The translations under genes were made by a program, and so were the position numbers. The notes beneath the pieces were generated by a model. That model saw only the letters and a list, made by a program, of their open reading frames with translations, was not told the DNA's origin and did not search any database. A DNA stretch of 64,000 bases, from contig JAHHEN010000003.1 of NCBI GenBank assembly GCA_018982785.1, positions 248,001-312,000 of the forward strand. The letters are read 5' to 3'. Numbering within the stretch: position 1 is the first letter of the stretch; the number at the start of each line of letters is the position of its first letter. Positions 8,145 through 18,384 of this stretch are shown in pieces. The DNA is from Enterococcus innesii (GTDB lineage: Bacteria > Bacillota > Bacilli > Lactobacillales > Enterococcaceae).

Positions 8145-9068
8145 ATGAAGACAGCCTTTTTATTTAGCGGTCAAGGTGCACAGTACCCAAAAATGGGGGA
8201 AGAGCTCTATCACCAAGAAGCGATCGTTCGTGAGACGTTTGAACAAGCCAGCACGATTCTAGGATATGATATGGCCGAGTTATGCTTTACTGAAAACGAA
8301 CGTTTAAACCAGACGGAATATACACAGCCTGCCATTTTAACAGTAAGCACGGCTTTTTGGCGACTTTTGGATGCGCAAGAAATCAAAGCAGATGCTGTTG
8401 CTGGCTTGAGTTTAGGTGAATATACAGCCTTAGTCGCTAGTGGTGCGCTTGATTTCCAGACCGCAGTCGCATTGGTGCAAAAACGCGGTCGGTATATGGC
8501 AAGTGCGGCGCCAGCAGGTGTTGGGAAAATGGTCGCTGTGATGAACACACCCGCTGAAACGATTGAAGAAATCTGTAAAGAAGCAAGTCAAGTCGGGATC
8601 GTGACACCAGCCAATTACAATACGCCGCAGCAGATCGTCATTGGCGGTGAAGCGCCGGCAGTGGATAAAGCGGTGGAATTGTTACAAGCTGCTGGAACCA
8701 AACGGGTGATTCCTTTAAATGTCAGTGGTCCTTTCCATACTGCGTTGTTGGAACCCGCATCGCAGCAATTAGCACAGGAATTAGCTCAAATCACCTTTGA
8801 TGAGTTGCAAGTACCTGTCATCAGCAATACGACCGCGCAGCCAATGCAGCAAGACCAAATCAAGGAACTGTTGACGTTGCAAGTGAAATCGCCAGTGCGT
8901 TTTTACGAAAGCATTGCGACACTGAAGGAACTTGGCATCCAACAAGTCATCGAGATCGGACCAGGAAAAGTATTGAGCGGTTTTATGAAGAAAATAGACA
9001 AAGAAATCCAGACTGCGCGTGTAGAAGATAGCCAAACGTTGGCAGATACACTAGCCCGATTCAACTAG
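8145..9068 (+). CDS. fabD: Malonyl-CoA:ACP transacylase
   Basis: FabD loads malonyl groups onto ACP. It has 307 residues with FLFSGQGAQYP at the N-terminus, the nucleophile S89 in GLSLGEY and H198 in GPFHTALLEP. The start at 8145 is chosen over the in-frame ATG at 8130 because AAGGAG at 8133-8138 is correctly placed for it. It opens the second half of the fab operon, after the acpP terminator. Confidence 0.92.
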   Translation: MKTAFLFSGQGAQYPKMGEELYHQEAIVRETFEQASTILGYDMAELCFTENERLNQTEYTQPAILTVSTAFWRLLDAQEIKADAVAGLSLGEYTALVASGALDFQTAVALVQKRGRYMASAAPAGVGKMVAVMNTPAETIEEICKEASQVGIVTPANYNTPQQIVIGGEAPAVDKAVELLQAAGTKRVIPLNVSGPFHTALLEPASQQLAQELAQITFDELQVPVISNTTAQPMQQDQIKELLTLQVKSPVRFYESIATLKELGIQQVIEIGPGKVLSGFMKKIDKEIQTARVEDSQTLADTLARFN

Positions 9069-9077
9069 GAGGAATTT

Positions 9078-9815
9078 ATGGATCTGCAAAATAAAAACGT
9101 CTTTGTAACTGGTAGCTCGCGAGGGATCGGTTTTACTATCGCGGAAGCCTTTGCCAAAGAAGGAGCGAATATCGTTTTAAATGGACGAAAAGAAATTCCC
9201 CAGTCACTGATCAATCGCATCACCAGCTACGGCGTGAAATGTGTAGCGATCAATGGGGACATTTCTGATTTTGATCAAGCGGCAGCCATGCTCTCGGAAG
9301 CAGAAGTGGCAGTCGGACCGATCCACATTTTAGTCAATAATGCCGGGATCACGAATGACAAATTATTGTTGAGAATGAAACCAGAAGATTTTGATTCAGT
9401 GATCAAAATCAATTTGACTGGTACCTTTAATATGACGCAACACGCGTTGAAAAAAATGATGAAGTTGCGAGAAGGCCGCATCATCAATTTGACGAGTGTG
9501 GTCGGCTTGACGGGAAATATCGGGCAAGCCAACTATGCGGCAAGTAAAGCTGGCGTGATCGGTTTTACGAAATCTGCCGCTCGTGAAGGTGCCGCTCGGG
9601 GAATCACTTGCAATGCGATCGCCCCAGGATTTATCGAAACAGAGATGACTGAAGTGCTGTCGGATAAAGTCAAAGAACAATCATTGGCAAATATTCCATT
9701 ACAGCGTTTTGGTTCCACACAGGATGTTGCGCAAACAGCAGTCTTTTTAGCAAAAAGCCCCTACATCACTGGTCAGGTGATCAGTGTAGACGGCGGGATG
9801 GCAATGCAAGGGTAG
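9078..9815 (+). CDS. fabG: 3-oxoacyl-ACP reductase
   Basis: A short-chain dehydrogenase of 245 residues that reduces ketoacyl-ACP with NADPH. It shows TGSSRGIG (cofactor loop), NNAG, and the catalytic S140, Y153, K157 (TSVVG...YAASK). It is in tight operon spacing, 9 bp after fabD, with AGGAGG before the ATG. Confidence 0.93.
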   Translation: MDLQNKNVFVTGSSRGIGFTIAEAFAKEGANIVLNGRKEIPQSLINRITSYGVKCVAINGDISDFDQAAAMLSEAEVAVGPIHILVNNAGITNDKLLLRMKPEDFDSVIKINLTGTFNMTQHALKKMMKLREGRIINLTSVVGLTGNIGQANYAASKAGVIGFTKSAAREGAARGITCNAIAPGFIETEMTEVLSDKVKEQSLANIPLQRFGSTQDVAQTAVFLAKSPYITGQVISVDGGMAMQG

Positions 9816-9827
9816 GAGGAAGAATAG

Positions 9828-11066
9828 ATGAATCGAGTAGTAGTTACAGGATACGGCGTCACTTCTCCAATCGGAAATGACCCAGAAACATTTTTAGCAA
9901 GTTTACAAAACGGGACCAACGGCATCGGCCCGATCACAAAATTTGACGCAGAAGCAACAGGGATCTCAGTTGCTGCTGAAGTCAAAGATTTTCCGTTAGA
10001 AAAGTACTTCGTTAAAAAAGATACGAAGCGGATGGATCTTTTTTCCATTTATGGAATTTATGCGGCCTTAGAAGCGATGGAAATGGCGAAGTTAGATAAA
10101 GAAACCATTGATGTGGATCGTTTTGGCGTGATGGTTGGTTCAGGGATCGGCGGCTTGCCAACGATTCAAGACCAAGTGATTCGGATGCATGACAAAGGAG
10201 CAAATCGAGTATCACCAATGTTCGTACCGATGTCGATTGTAAATATGGTTGCCGGCAACATTGCGTTACGGGTAGGTGCGAAAGGCATTTGTACGACGAC
10301 TGTTTCCGCCTGTGCTTCTGGTACCCATTCAATCGGTGAAGCTTTTCGGAACATCAAGCATGGCTATGCAGATGTTATGATCGCTGGTGGTTCAGAAGCG
10401 ACGATCTGTGAAATCGGTATCGCTGGTTTTGCGTCTCTGACGGCGTTAACCACTGAATCAGACCCTGACAAAGCTTCCGTTCCGTTTGATAAAAATCGTA
10501 GTGGGTTTGTCATGGGTGAAGGCGCTGGTGTCTTCATTTTAGAATCATTGGCGCATGCGCAAAAACGTGGGGCAACGATTTTAGGTGAAGTCGTGGGGTA
10601 CGGTGCGAACTGTGATGCCTACCATATGACTGCACCAAACCCTGACGGATCAGGTGCTGGAAAAGCAATGAAATTGGCGATGCAAGAAGCGGCGATCACC
10701 CCAGCTGAAGTTGGCTACATCAATGCCCACGGTACAAGCACACCTGCCAATGACAGTGCAGAAGCGACATCGATCCAATACGGATTAGGGGAAGACTATA
10801 AAAAACCATATGTCAGCAGTACAAAGTCAATGACTGGTCATTTGCTTGGGGCGGCTGGTGGAATCGAAGCCATTGCTTCACTATTAGCATTACAACATCA
10901 ATTTATTCCACCAACCATCAACGTGACAGAACAAGATCCTGAGATCGACTTGAACGTTGTTATCAATCAAAGCCAACCAGCAGATTTGACCTATGCCATG
11001 AGTAATTCACTTGGGTTTGGCGGTCATAATGCAGTGATCTTGCTGAAACGTTGGGAGGAAGCGTAA
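9828..11066 (+). CDS. fabF: Beta-ketoacyl-ACP synthase II
   Basis: The elongating condensing enzyme, 412 residues. Active-site residues are C162 (VSACASGTHS), H301 (NAHGTSTPAND) and H338 (MTGHLLGAAGG). AGGAGG sits 7 nt before the ATG. Its stop codon abuts the TTG start of accB. Confidence 0.93.
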   Translation: MNRVVVTGYGVTSPIGNDPETFLASLQNGTNGIGPITKFDAEATGISVAAEVKDFPLEKYFVKKDTKRMDLFSIYGIYAALEAMEMAKLDKETIDVDRFGVMVGSGIGGLPTIQDQVIRMHDKGANRVSPMFVPMSIVNMVAGNIALRVGAKGICTTTVSACASGTHSIGEAFRNIKHGYADVMIAGGSEATICEIGIAGFASLTALTTESDPDKASVPFDKNRSGFVMGEGAGVFILESLAHAQKRGATILGEVVGYGANCDAYHMTAPNPDGSGAGKAMKLAMQEAAITPAEVGYINAHGTSTPANDSAEATSIQYGLGEDYKKPYVSSTKSMTGHLLGAAGGIEAIASLLALQHQFIPPTINVTEQDPEIDLNVVINQSQPADLTYAMSNSLGFGGHNAVILLKRWEEA

Positions 11067-11549
11067 TTGGAAACACATGAGGTAAAAGAGCTGCTCAGCC
11101 AATTCGATCAATCGACGTTAACTGAGCTTCAATTAAAAAAAGAGACCTTTGAACTTTATTTTAATAAAAATACGACAAGTGGGCTACAAAATGCATCCTC
11201 TGCACCTGCACCTGCTCCTGCAGCGAATGCTGCGCCAACTCCTGTTGCACCAACGCCTGCTGTCTCAGCAACACCTGACACAGTAGAAACGACAAAACCT
11301 GCCTTAGAGGGCAAAGAAGTTGTCTCTCCATTAGTGGGTGTCGTTTATTTGAAACCAAGTCCTGATAAAGACAACTTCAAACAAATCGGCGATCACGTGA
11401 AAAAAGGCGATATTCTTTGTATCGTGGAAGCGATGAAAGTCATGAATGAAATCGTCAGCGACGTTGATGGCGAATTAGTTGAAGTCTTGGTTGAAAGCGA
11501 ACAAATCGTTGAATACAATCAACCATTATTCCGTGTGAAAGAAGGGTAA
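11067..11549 (+). CDS. accB: Biotin carboxyl carrier protein of acetyl-CoA carboxylase
   Basis: 160 residues: an N-terminal helix, an Ala/Pro-rich flexible linker (about 45-80) and a biotinyl domain with K124 in VEAMKVMNE as the biotinylation site. The start is TTG immediately after the fabF stop, with GGGAGG upstream inside fabF. Confidence 0.92.
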   Translation: METHEVKELLSQFDQSTLTELQLKKETFELYFNKNTTSGLQNASSAPAPAPAANAAPTPVAPTPAVSATPDTVETTKPALEGKEVVSPLVGVVYLKPSPDKDNFKQIGDHVKKGDILCIVEAMKVMNEIVSDVDGELVEVLVESEQIVEYNQPLFRVKEG

Positions 11550-11553
11550 AGCA

Positions 11554-11981
11554 ATGAGCGCATTAACGATTCAAGAAATCAAAGAAATCATCCCTCATCG
11601 TTATCCGATGCTTTTAGTGGATCGGGTAGAGGAGTTAGAAGAAGGCAAACGGGTCGTTGCGAAGAAAAACGTTACTATCAATGAGCCATTTTTCCAAGGT
11701 CATTTTCCCCATGAACCAGTGATGCCCGGAGTATTGATCGTGGAAGCAATGGCGCAAGCAGGTGCTGTGGCATTGCTATCATTGGAAGATTTTCGTGGGA
11801 AAACTGCCTACTTTGGCGGTTTAGACAAAGCGAAATTCAGAAAAAAGTAACACCGGGCGATACCTTGATCTTAGAAGTAGAAATAATCAAAGTGAAATCT
11901 GCAGCCGGCATCGGCAAAGGAATTGCCTATGTTGATGGGAAAAAAGTGGCGGAAGCAGAATTGACTTTCATGATTGGATAG
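11554..11981 (+). CDS. fabZ: 3-hydroxyacyl-ACP dehydratase (frameshifted in this sequence)
   Basis: A hot-dog-fold dehydratase with catalytic H50 and E64 ([12 protein letters not shown]...VEAMAQ). In the sequence as given, a stop follows FRKK at 11850. One more A in the six-A run at 11841-11846 restores [20 protein letters not shown] and a normal 142-residue protein ending at 11981. Since the distal third is undamaged and the enzyme is needed for FASII, a run-length sequencing error is likelier than a real mutation. It is 7 bp before accC. Confidence 0.88.
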
Positions 11982-11988
11982 GTGAGAC

Positions 11989-13353
11989 ATGTTTTCTAAA
12001 GTATTGATCGCAAACCGTGGCGAAATCGCCGTACGTATCATTCGCGCTTGTCGCGAATTAGGTATTCAAACGGTCGCCGTTTATTCAGAAGCAGATAAAG
12101 AAGCGTTGCATACAGAGCTTGCCGATGAAGCGATTTGTATCGGACCTGCCAAAGCAGCCGACTCTTATTTGAATGTACAGCAGATCCTAAGCGCTGCGAT
12201 CGTCACAAAGGCTGAGGCGATCCATCCCGGATTTGGCTTTCTTTCAGAGAATAGCCGCTTTGCTGCGATGTGCGAGGAATGCAATATCGTCTTTATTGGG
12301 CCAAAGAGTGAGACTATCGATGCAATGGGAAACAAGATCAATGCAAGACGCTTGATGATCGAAGCAGAAGTACCGGTCATTCCCGGAAGCAAAGGCGCGA
12401 TTTCTGATGTGGAAGAAGCTTTAACGATCGCTGAAGAGATTGGTTACCCGGTCATGCTCAAAGCAGCAGCCGGCGGTGGCGGTAAAGGGATACGGAAAGT
12501 CGCAGATAAAGAAGCATTGCCGCATCATTTTGCTTCCGCACAGCAAGAGGCGAAAGCGGCATTTGGCAACGATGAAATGTACATTGAAAAAATCATTTAT
12601 CCTGCTCGACACATAGAAGTGCAAGTGTTAGGTGATTCTTTTGGTAATATTATCCACCTTGGTGAACGCGATTGCTCGCTACAACGCAACAACCAAAAAG
12701 TGTTGGAAGAATCCCCTTCTGTGGTGATTTCTGAAAGCAAGCGAGCAGAACTAGGAGAAGCAGCGGTGCGTGCCGCACAAGCGGTAGGGTATCGTAATGC
12801 TGGCACGATCGAGTTTTTAATGGCGGACACTGGGGAGTTTTATTTCATGGAAATGAACACTCGAATCCAAGTGGAACACCCCATCACCGAAATGGTGACA
12901 AACATTGATTTAGTCAAAAAACAACTTGAAGTCGCTAGTGGCGAACCGCTAGGCTTGACGCAAGCTGACATCAAGATGACGGGCGCGGCGATCGAATGTC
13001 GGATCAATGCAGAAAATCCAGCCTTCAATTTTGCACCCTCTCCTGGTAAGATCAACAATTTGTTTTTACCAAGTGGCGGTCTAGGCGTTCGTGTAGACAG
13101 TGCCATGTATTCCGGCTACACGATCCCACCTTATTATGATTCGATGATCGCTAAAGTGATTGTTCACGGCGAGAATCGTTTCGAAGCGTTGATGAAGATG
13201 CAGCGGGCGTTAGCCGAATTAGTGACCGATGGTGTCATTACGAATGCAGAATTCCAAATGGACTTGATCAGTCACCCGAAAGTGATTGCGGGAGACTATA
13301 CTACCGCCTTTTTACAAGAGGAATTTTTGCCGAATTGGACACCTGAACAATAG
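11989..13353 (+). CDS. accC: Biotin carboxylase subunit of acetyl-CoA carboxylase
   Basis: 454 residues, normal length. [20 protein letters not shown] begins the biotin-carboxylase N-domain; [14 protein letters not shown] is the ATP-grasp glycine loop; HIEVQVLGD and [11 protein letters not shown] hold catalytic and metal-binding residues. It carboxylates the biotin on AccB using ATP and bicarbonate. Confidence 0.94.
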   Translation: MFSKVLIANRGEIAVRIIRACRELGIQTVAVYSEADKEALHTELADEAICIGPAKAADSYLNVQQILSAAIVTKAEAIHPGFGFLSENSRFAAMCEECNIVFIGPKSETIDAMGNKINARRLMIEAEVPVIPGSKGAISDVEEALTIAEEIGYPVMLKAAAGGGGKGIRKVADKEALPHHFASAQQEAKAAFGNDEMYIEKIIYPARHIEVQVLGDSFGNIIHLGERDCSLQRNNQKVLEESPSVVISESKRAELGEAAVRAAQAVGYRNAGTIEFLMADTGEFYFMEMNTRIQVEHPITEMVTNIDLVKKQLEVASGEPLGLTQADIKMTGAAIECRINAENPAFNFAPSPGKINNLFLPSGGLGVRVDSAMYSGYTIPPYYDSMIAKVIVHGENRFEALMKMQRALAELVTDGVITNAEFQMDLISHPKVIAGDYTTAFLQEEFLPNWTPEQ

Positions 13354-13365
13354 GAGGGAAGTTGA

Positions 13366-14233
13366 GTGGCTTTATTTAAGAAAAAACTACATTCGCATCA
13401 ATCCTAATCGAGGTCAGCTGCCAACGAATGAACCAGTCGTCCCAGATAATCTTTGGGCGAAATGTCCTAGTTGCAAACGAACGCTTTATACGAAGGAGAT
13501 GGGGGCGGAAAAAGTCTGTCCTCACTGCGGGTATAATTTCCGAATCAGTGCCTGGGAACGGATCGCTATCACGATTGATGAGAAAAGCTTTGAAGAATGG
13601 GACACAGATGTAACCACAAAAGATCCCCTTGATTTCCCAGGGTACCTGGATAAAGTCGCACAAATGCAAGAAAAAACTGGGTTGCATGAGGCTGTCCTGA
13701 CAGGAGAGGCCAAAGTGCAAGGATTGCCGTTAGCAATCGGTGTCATGGATGCGAATTTCATCATGGGCAGCATGGGAACGGTCGTGGGGGAGAAAATCAC
13801 CCGTTTGTTTGAACGTGCGATCGAAAAACAGCTACCAGTTGTTCTTTTTACCGCTTCAGGTGGTGCACGGATGCAAGAAGGAATTTTGTCACTGATGCAA
13901 ATGGCAAAAATCTCTGCGGCGGTAAAACGCCACAGTAAAGCTGGCTTGTTTTATCTAACGGTTTTAACGGACCCGACCACCGGTGGCGTTACCGCTAGTT
14001 TTGCGATGGAAGGGGATATCATTCTAGCAGAACCGCAAGCCTTGATTGGTTTTGCTGGACGACGAGTGATTGAACAAACCATTCGTCAGGAATTACCTGA
14101 AGATTTTCAAAAAGCAGAGTTCTTGCTAGATCATGGCTTTGTCGATCAAATCGTTCCACGGACGAACTTGCGGGAGAAAATCCACCATTTGATTTCTTTG
14201 CATACGCGGAAAGGATGGGATCGCAATGACTAG
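13366..14233 (+). CDS. accD: Acetyl-CoA carboxylase carboxyltransferase beta subunit (start region frameshifted)
   Basis: A zinc ribbon (CPSC...CPHC), then the crotonase-fold carboxyltransferase core with [10 protein letters not shown] and [16 protein letters not shown]. The proper start is GTG 13366 (MALFKK), 8 nt after AGGAGG, but that frame does not join the body. The six-A run at 13381-13386 would have to be eight A ([16 protein letters not shown]) or five A. The in-frame ATG at 13286 lies inside accC and adds non-homologous residues, so it is not the real start. The gene overlaps accA by 8 nt. Confidence 0.88.
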
Positions 14234-15011
14234 AGCAGCCCACGAAATCGTTGAACTCGCTCGCAGCAAAGATCGTTTGACGGCACTGGATTACTTTGAA
14301 GGCATTTTTTCTGAGTTTGAAGAGTTTCATGGAGACCGTCTGTTTGGCGAAGATGAAGCTGTCGTTGGTGGGATCGCTTGTTTAGATGGCAAGCCAGTGA
14401 CCGTGATCGGTATTCAAAAAGGCCGTAATCTGCCTGAAAACTTACGCAGAAACTTTGGCTCGCCACATCCTGAAGGCTATCGAAAAGCGTTACGCTTAAT
14501 GAAGCAAGCCGAAAAATTTCAGCGACCTGTGGTCACATTGATCAATACAGCAGGGGCATTTTGCGGTATTGGCGCGGAAGAGCGCGGAGAAGGCGAAGCG
14601 ATTGCCCGTAACTTGATGGAAATGTCCGATTTAACGGTGCCGATCTTGGCAATCATCATTGGTGAAGGCGGCAGCGGCGGTGCCTTAGCACTGGCATTGG
14701 GCGATGAGGTTTGGATGATGGAACATTCGATCTATGCCATTTTATCTCCCGAAGGCTTTGCTTCGATCCTATGGAAAGATGGCAGCCGTGCCAAAGAAGC
14801 TGCTGGCTTGATGAAGATCACTGCCCAAGAACTATATGAATTAGGCGTTATTGAAAAAGTGATTGCTGAAACCAATGAAGAGGCCTTTTTACCGAAAGAG
14901 CAATTGATGGAACAGATGAAAGCGGCAATTTCAACGAAACTTGCTGAACTTTCTACCTTACAAACAGAAGAATTGCTTGAGGCAAGGTATCAGCGTTTTC
15001 GCCGATTTTAA
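14226..15011 (+). CDS. accA: Acetyl-CoA carboxylase carboxyltransferase alpha subunit
   Basis: 261 residues. It pairs with AccD to transfer the carboxyl group from biotin to acetyl-CoA. The family motifs [28 protein letters not shown] and [15 protein letters not shown] are present. It is the last gene of the operon, with its start inside accD and a strong terminator behind. Confidence 0.93.
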   Translation: MTRAAHEIVELARSKDRLTALDYFEGIFSEFEEFHGDRLFGEDEAVVGGIACLDGKPVTVIGIQKGRNLPENLRRNFGSPHPEGYRKALRLMKQAEKFQRPVVTLINTAGAFCGIGAEERGEGEAIARNLMEMSDLTVPILAIIIGEGGSGGALALALGDEVWMMEHSIYAILSPEGFASILWKDGSRAKEAAGLMKITAQELYELGVIEKVIAETNEEAFLPKEQLMEQMKAAISTKLAELSTLQTEELLEARYQRFRRF

Positions 15012-15013
15012 CA

Positions 15014-15061
15014 ACTAGGATATCCACTCTAATTAGAGGAAGGATATCCTAGTATTTTTTT
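15014..15061 (+). terminator. Terminator of the fab/acc operon
   Basis: The perfect 12-bp stem ACTAGGATATCC/GGATATCCTAGT is followed by a seven-T run. Confidence 0.92.
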
Positions 15062-15139
15062 ATTGAAAGTGTTATTGAATAAATCGTGCAAATGACAAAG
15101 TTTTTAGTTTAAAATTTAATTATTCTGTGCTATTATGTA

Positions 15140-15154
15140 TATATTCTGAATATA
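15140..15154 (+). promoter_or_regulatory. Possible CodY box before the amino-acid ABC operon
   Basis: TATATTCTGAATATA matches 11 of 15 positions of the CodY consensus AATTTTCWGAAAATT, including the TTCWGAA core. It lies about 50 bp before the substrate-binding protein gene, a usual CodY target class. An AT-rich palindrome can also arise by chance. Confidence 0.35.
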
Positions 15155-15201
15155 AGAAGATTATATTGCATAAATATTTGTTTTGAAGAGGAGCGTTTTT
15201 A

Positions 15202-16047
15202 ATGAAAAAATTATTTGGAGCACTTGTTGTATTGACGGGGATTTTGGTTTTAGGAGCTTGTGGGAATGGCGGCTCATCGAGTACTGGAAGTTCTAGTGCC
15301 AGCGATTCGGCGGATAATCAATTGGAAGCCATCAAAGCAGCTGGTGTGTTAAATGTGGCAACTTCTGCTGACTTTGCTCCCTTTGAATTCCATGCCTTGA
15401 TCGATGGCAAAGATACGATCGTGGGCGCAGATATCGATATGGTCAATGAGATCGCTGATCGTCTTGGTGTTGAAGTAAATATTTTGGACCTTGATTTCAA
15501 TGCTGTTTTGACTGCTTTGCAACAAGGAAAAGCCGATATCGCTGTTTCAGGCATCTCAGCAACTGACGAACGTAAACAGACTTTTGATTTCACCGACAAC
15601 TATTTTACACCAGAACAAAAATTAGTTGTCAATAAAAATAACGAGTCGGCATTTGATTCAATCGAAAGTTTAACTGGTAAAAAGGTTGGCGCTCAAAAAG
15701 GATCCATCCAAGAAATGATCGTCCAAGACCAATTAGCTGATTCGCAGTTAGTTTCCATTGCCAAAGTTCCCAATCTAGTCAATGAATTGAAACAAGGCTC
15801 GATCGACGGTTTGGTCCTTGAAAGTGCGGTTGCTGAATCGTATGTTGCACAAAATGATGACCTCGTGATCACTGATGTAGCATTAGAAGCATCTGAAGGC
15901 GATTCTTATGCAATTGCTTTACCTAAAGGGAGTACCGAACTACAAGAAGAGCTAAACAGTATTTTGAAAGAATTGATTGAAGATGGTACAATCGATGAGT
16001 ATGTACAAAAGAACACAGATCTAGCCAATGAAAATGCGGCGCAATAG
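15202..16047 (+). CDS. Polar amino-acid ABC transporter, substrate-binding lipoprotein
   Basis: A type II signal peptide with lipobox LGAC (C20) is followed by a Gly/Ser linker and an SBP_bac_3 domain (GVLNVATSADFAPFEFH... GADIDMVNEIA). It is 281 residues. It captures an amino acid outside the membrane for the permease and ATPase encoded next. The specificity (Gln, His, Arg, cystine and others in this family) is not readable. Confidence 0.85.
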   Translation: MKKLFGALVVLTGILVLGACGNGGSSSTGSSSASDSADNQLEAIKAAGVLNVATSADFAPFEFHALIDGKDTIVGADIDMVNEIADRLGVEVNILDLDFNAVLTALQQGKADIAVSGISATDERKQTFDFTDNYFTPEQKLVVNKNNESAFDSIESLTGKKVGAQKGSIQEMIVQDQLADSQLVSIAKVPNLVNELKQGSIDGLVLESAVAESYVAQNDDLVITDVALEASEGDSYAIALPKGSTELQEELNSILKELIEDGTIDEYVQKNTDLANENAAQ

Positions 16048-16069
16048 ATAGAACGGAGTAGACACAATT

Positions 16070-16759
16070 ATGGATTTATCCTTTTTAGCGATATATTACC
16101 CTTATTTTCTTTCTGGTGTGGTGATCACCATCGTGATCTCTATCATCACCGTGATCTTTGGAACGATTCTAGGGGTGATTTTTGCCCTAATGAAATTATC
16201 AAAAGTGACGCCTTTGCGCTGGTTTGCTAATGCGTATATTGAAGTCATCCGCGGCACACCGATGCTGGTGCAAATTTTGATCGCTTTTGGTCTTTTGCAA
16301 GGAATGTTTGCTTTGCCGACGGTCTCAATCGGCGTGCTGAGTCTTGATTTTGGGCGGCTCTTCCCAGGGATCATTGCCTTATCACTAAATTCCGGGGCAT
16401 ACGTTGCTGAAATCGTCCGAGGGGGGATCAATGCCGTTGATTACGGACAAACAGAAGCGGCAGGATCTTTAGGGCTTCGGCCTTTTCAAACGATGCGTTA
16501 TGTCGTGTTGCCACAAGCACTACGCAACATTTTGCCGCCACTAGGCAATGAATTTATCGTTTTGATTAAGGATTCCTCTTTGCTTTCAACGATCGGCATC
16601 TACGAGCTGATGAACAGTGCGCAGATCGTTGTCACCAGTTCTTTCCAACCATTAACGCCTTTCTATGTGGCGGCGGTCATTTACTTCATCTTGACGTTTA
16701 CGACTTCGCGACTATTGAGTTTATGGGAAAAGAAACTAGGCAAAGGCTATCGTCGTTAA
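16070..16759 (+). CDS. Amino-acid ABC transporter permease, HisM/GlnP type
   Basis: 229 residues with about five membrane helices and the EAA loop that contacts the ATPase ([21 protein letters not shown]). It lies 22 bp after the lipoprotein gene and 16 bp before the ATPase gene. Confidence 0.88.
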   Translation: MDLSFLAIYYPYFLSGVVITIVISIITVIFGTILGVIFALMKLSKVTPLRWFANAYIEVIRGTPMLVQILIAFGLLQGMFALPTVSIGVLSLDFGRLFPGIIALSLNSGAYVAEIVRGGINAVDYGQTEAAGSLGLRPFQTMRYVVLPQALRNILPPLGNEFIVLIKDSSLLSTIGIYELMNSAQIVVTSSFQPLTPFYVAAVIYFILTFTTSRLLSLWEKKLGKGYRR

Positions 16760-16775
16760 AAGGAGAAGACAAGCT

Positions 16776-17500
16776 ATGATGTTAGATATTCAAGATTTAC
16801 ACAAAACCTTTGGCAGCAATCAAGTGCTAAAAGGGATCACAACGACGATCGATCAAGGAGAAGTCGTTGTGGTGATTGGGCCATCTGGGTCAGGAAAAAG
16901 CACGTTTTTACGCTGTTTGAACCTATTAGAAGTACCGACAAGCGGGAAGATTTTTTTGAAGGAACCGATATTACCGATCCAAAGAATGATTTGTATAAGA
17001 TGCGTGAAAAAATGGGTATGGTATTTCAAAATTTTAATCTTTTTCCGAATATGACGGTTTTAGAAAACATTACTTTGTCCCCGACGAAAGTCAAGAAGGT
17101 AGCAAAATTGGCAGCGGATCAGTTGGCAAAACAACTACTAAATGATGTTGGCTTACCAGACAAAGCAAAAGCCTATCCTCAAAGTCTTTCTGGTGGACAA
17201 ATGCAACGAATCGCTATCGCACGTGCCTTGGCGATGGAACCAGACGTGATGCTCTTTGATGAACCGACTTCAGCGTTAGACCCAGAAATGGTTGGCGAAG
17301 TATTGTCCGTCATGCAGCGTTTGGCTCAGCAAGGAATGACGATGGTCATCGTCACTCATGAAATGGGCTTTGCGAAAGAAGTCGCGGATCGGATTTTATT
17401 TATGGATCAGGGAATCATTATGGAGGAAGGAACGCCAGAACAGATCTTTGATCATCCGAAAAATCCACGAACCATTGATTTTTTGAGTAAAGTATTGTAA
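16776..17500 (+). CDS. Amino-acid ABC transporter ATPase (frameshifted in this sequence)
   Basis: Walker A is GPSGSGKST, signature [16 protein letters not shown], Walker [12 protein letters not shown], switch VTHEMGFA. The frame breaks in the seven-T run at 16951-16957. One more T gives [16 protein letters not shown] joined to [20 protein letters not shown], a standard protein of about 242 residues. Both halves are undamaged, so this is probably a run-length error. It completes the three-gene uptake system. Confidence 0.85.
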
Positions 17501-17546
17501 ACTGCGAGAAGTTCGCAGTTGTTAGTGATAAATTTGGACCTTTCCT

Positions 17547-17577
17547 AAGCATCCTTTCAGTAAAAGGATGCTTTTTT
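17547..17577 (+). terminator. Terminator of the amino-acid ABC operon
   Basis: The stem AAGCATCCTTT/AAAGGATGCTT ends in six T. A weaker hairpin (AACTGCGA/TCGCAGTT) without a T run stands just behind the stop codon. Confidence 0.88.
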
Positions 17578-17858
17578 GACGGAAAAATGACTACATTGAA
17601 GAAGTGATAGAACAAACGGTTGTCTTGGCAGGTTCCTTTTTCAGTTCTTTTACAAGAAACCTGCAGAAACTGGCGCACTTGCTAGTATTCAAAAAGATTC
17701 TATTGTATAATTACAGGTTGAAGAGGTCTGATCCTTTTAGAAACGTTCTGTTTATGTTTGGTGAGATAGGACTGTATCTTTTAAGGAGCGACTATGTGGA
17801 TCGTTGACGAGTCGCCGATTTTTAATATGCGAAGAAATCATGCAGCAAAGGAGATTTT
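17578..17858 (+). promoter_or_regulatory. Upstream region and leader of yqeG
   Basis: TATAAT at 17706-17711 with TTGCTA 19 nt upstream is the likely promoter and leaves a leader of about 140 nt. Within it GCGACT...AGTCGC (about 17789-17813) could fold before ATTTTT, a weak terminator-like element. A 67-codon frame at 17604-17807 overlaps the promoter and looks spurious. Confidence 0.4.
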
Positions 17859-18383
17859 ATGTTTTCAAATTATAAACCGACTTGGATGGTCGATGCGATT
17901 TATAAAATTACGCCCAGCCAACTTAAGGCACAGGGAATCAAGGGGATTTTGACTGACCTTGACAATACCTTGATTGCTTGGAACAATCCTGATGGAACCG
18001 AAGAATTAAAAAACTGGTTATTGGAAATGAAAAACGCTGGCATACCGGTGATAGTGGTTTCTAACAACAATAGTGAACGAGTGGCACGGGCAGTTGCCCC
18101 CTTTGGCTTAAAGTACGTACACCGCGCACTAAAACCTTTTTCAAGAGGCATCAAACAAGGTTATCAGCAATTAGGTTTGAAAAAAGAAGAGGTCGTCATG
18201 ATCGGCGATCAAATCATGACGGATGTACGAGGTGCCAATCGTGCCGGTGTTCGCAGTATTTTAGTGAAACCAGTGATCCCAACGGATTCTTGGAAAACCC
18301 AGTTTAATCGAGCGGCAGAAAGAAAAATCATGAACTATCTATTGAAACATAACCCAGAGTTAAAATGGCGTGGAGGAATTTAA
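17859..18383 (+). CDS. yqeG: YqeG, HAD-superfamily phosphatase
   Basis: 174 residues with HAD motif I TDLDNTLIAW, motif II VVSNNN, and motif III/IV MIGDQIMTDVRGANRAG. This matches the YqeG III-A HAD phosphatase that heads the conserved yqeG-yqeH-yhbY-nadD-yqeK-rsfS-yqeM cluster. The substrate is unknown. GCAAAGGAG precedes the ATG. Confidence 0.88.
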   Translation: MFSNYKPTWMVDAIYKITPSQLKAQGIKGILTDLDNTLIAWNNPDGTEELKNWLLEMKNAGIPVIVVSNNNSERVARAVAPFGLKYVHRALKPFSRGIKQGYQQLGLKKEEVVMIGDQIMTDVRGANRAGVRSILVKPVIPTDSWKTQFNRAAERKIMNYLLKHNPELKWRGGI

Positions 18384-18384
18384 T

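Noticed and set aside
13286-13365. ATG 13286 as start of accD
   Set aside because: It lies within accC and adds residues unlike AccD; the GTG at 13366 with its ribosome site gives the family N-terminus once the A-run is corrected.
17604-17807. 67-codon frame upstream of yqeG
   Set aside because: It overlaps the yqeG promoter and has no ribosome site.
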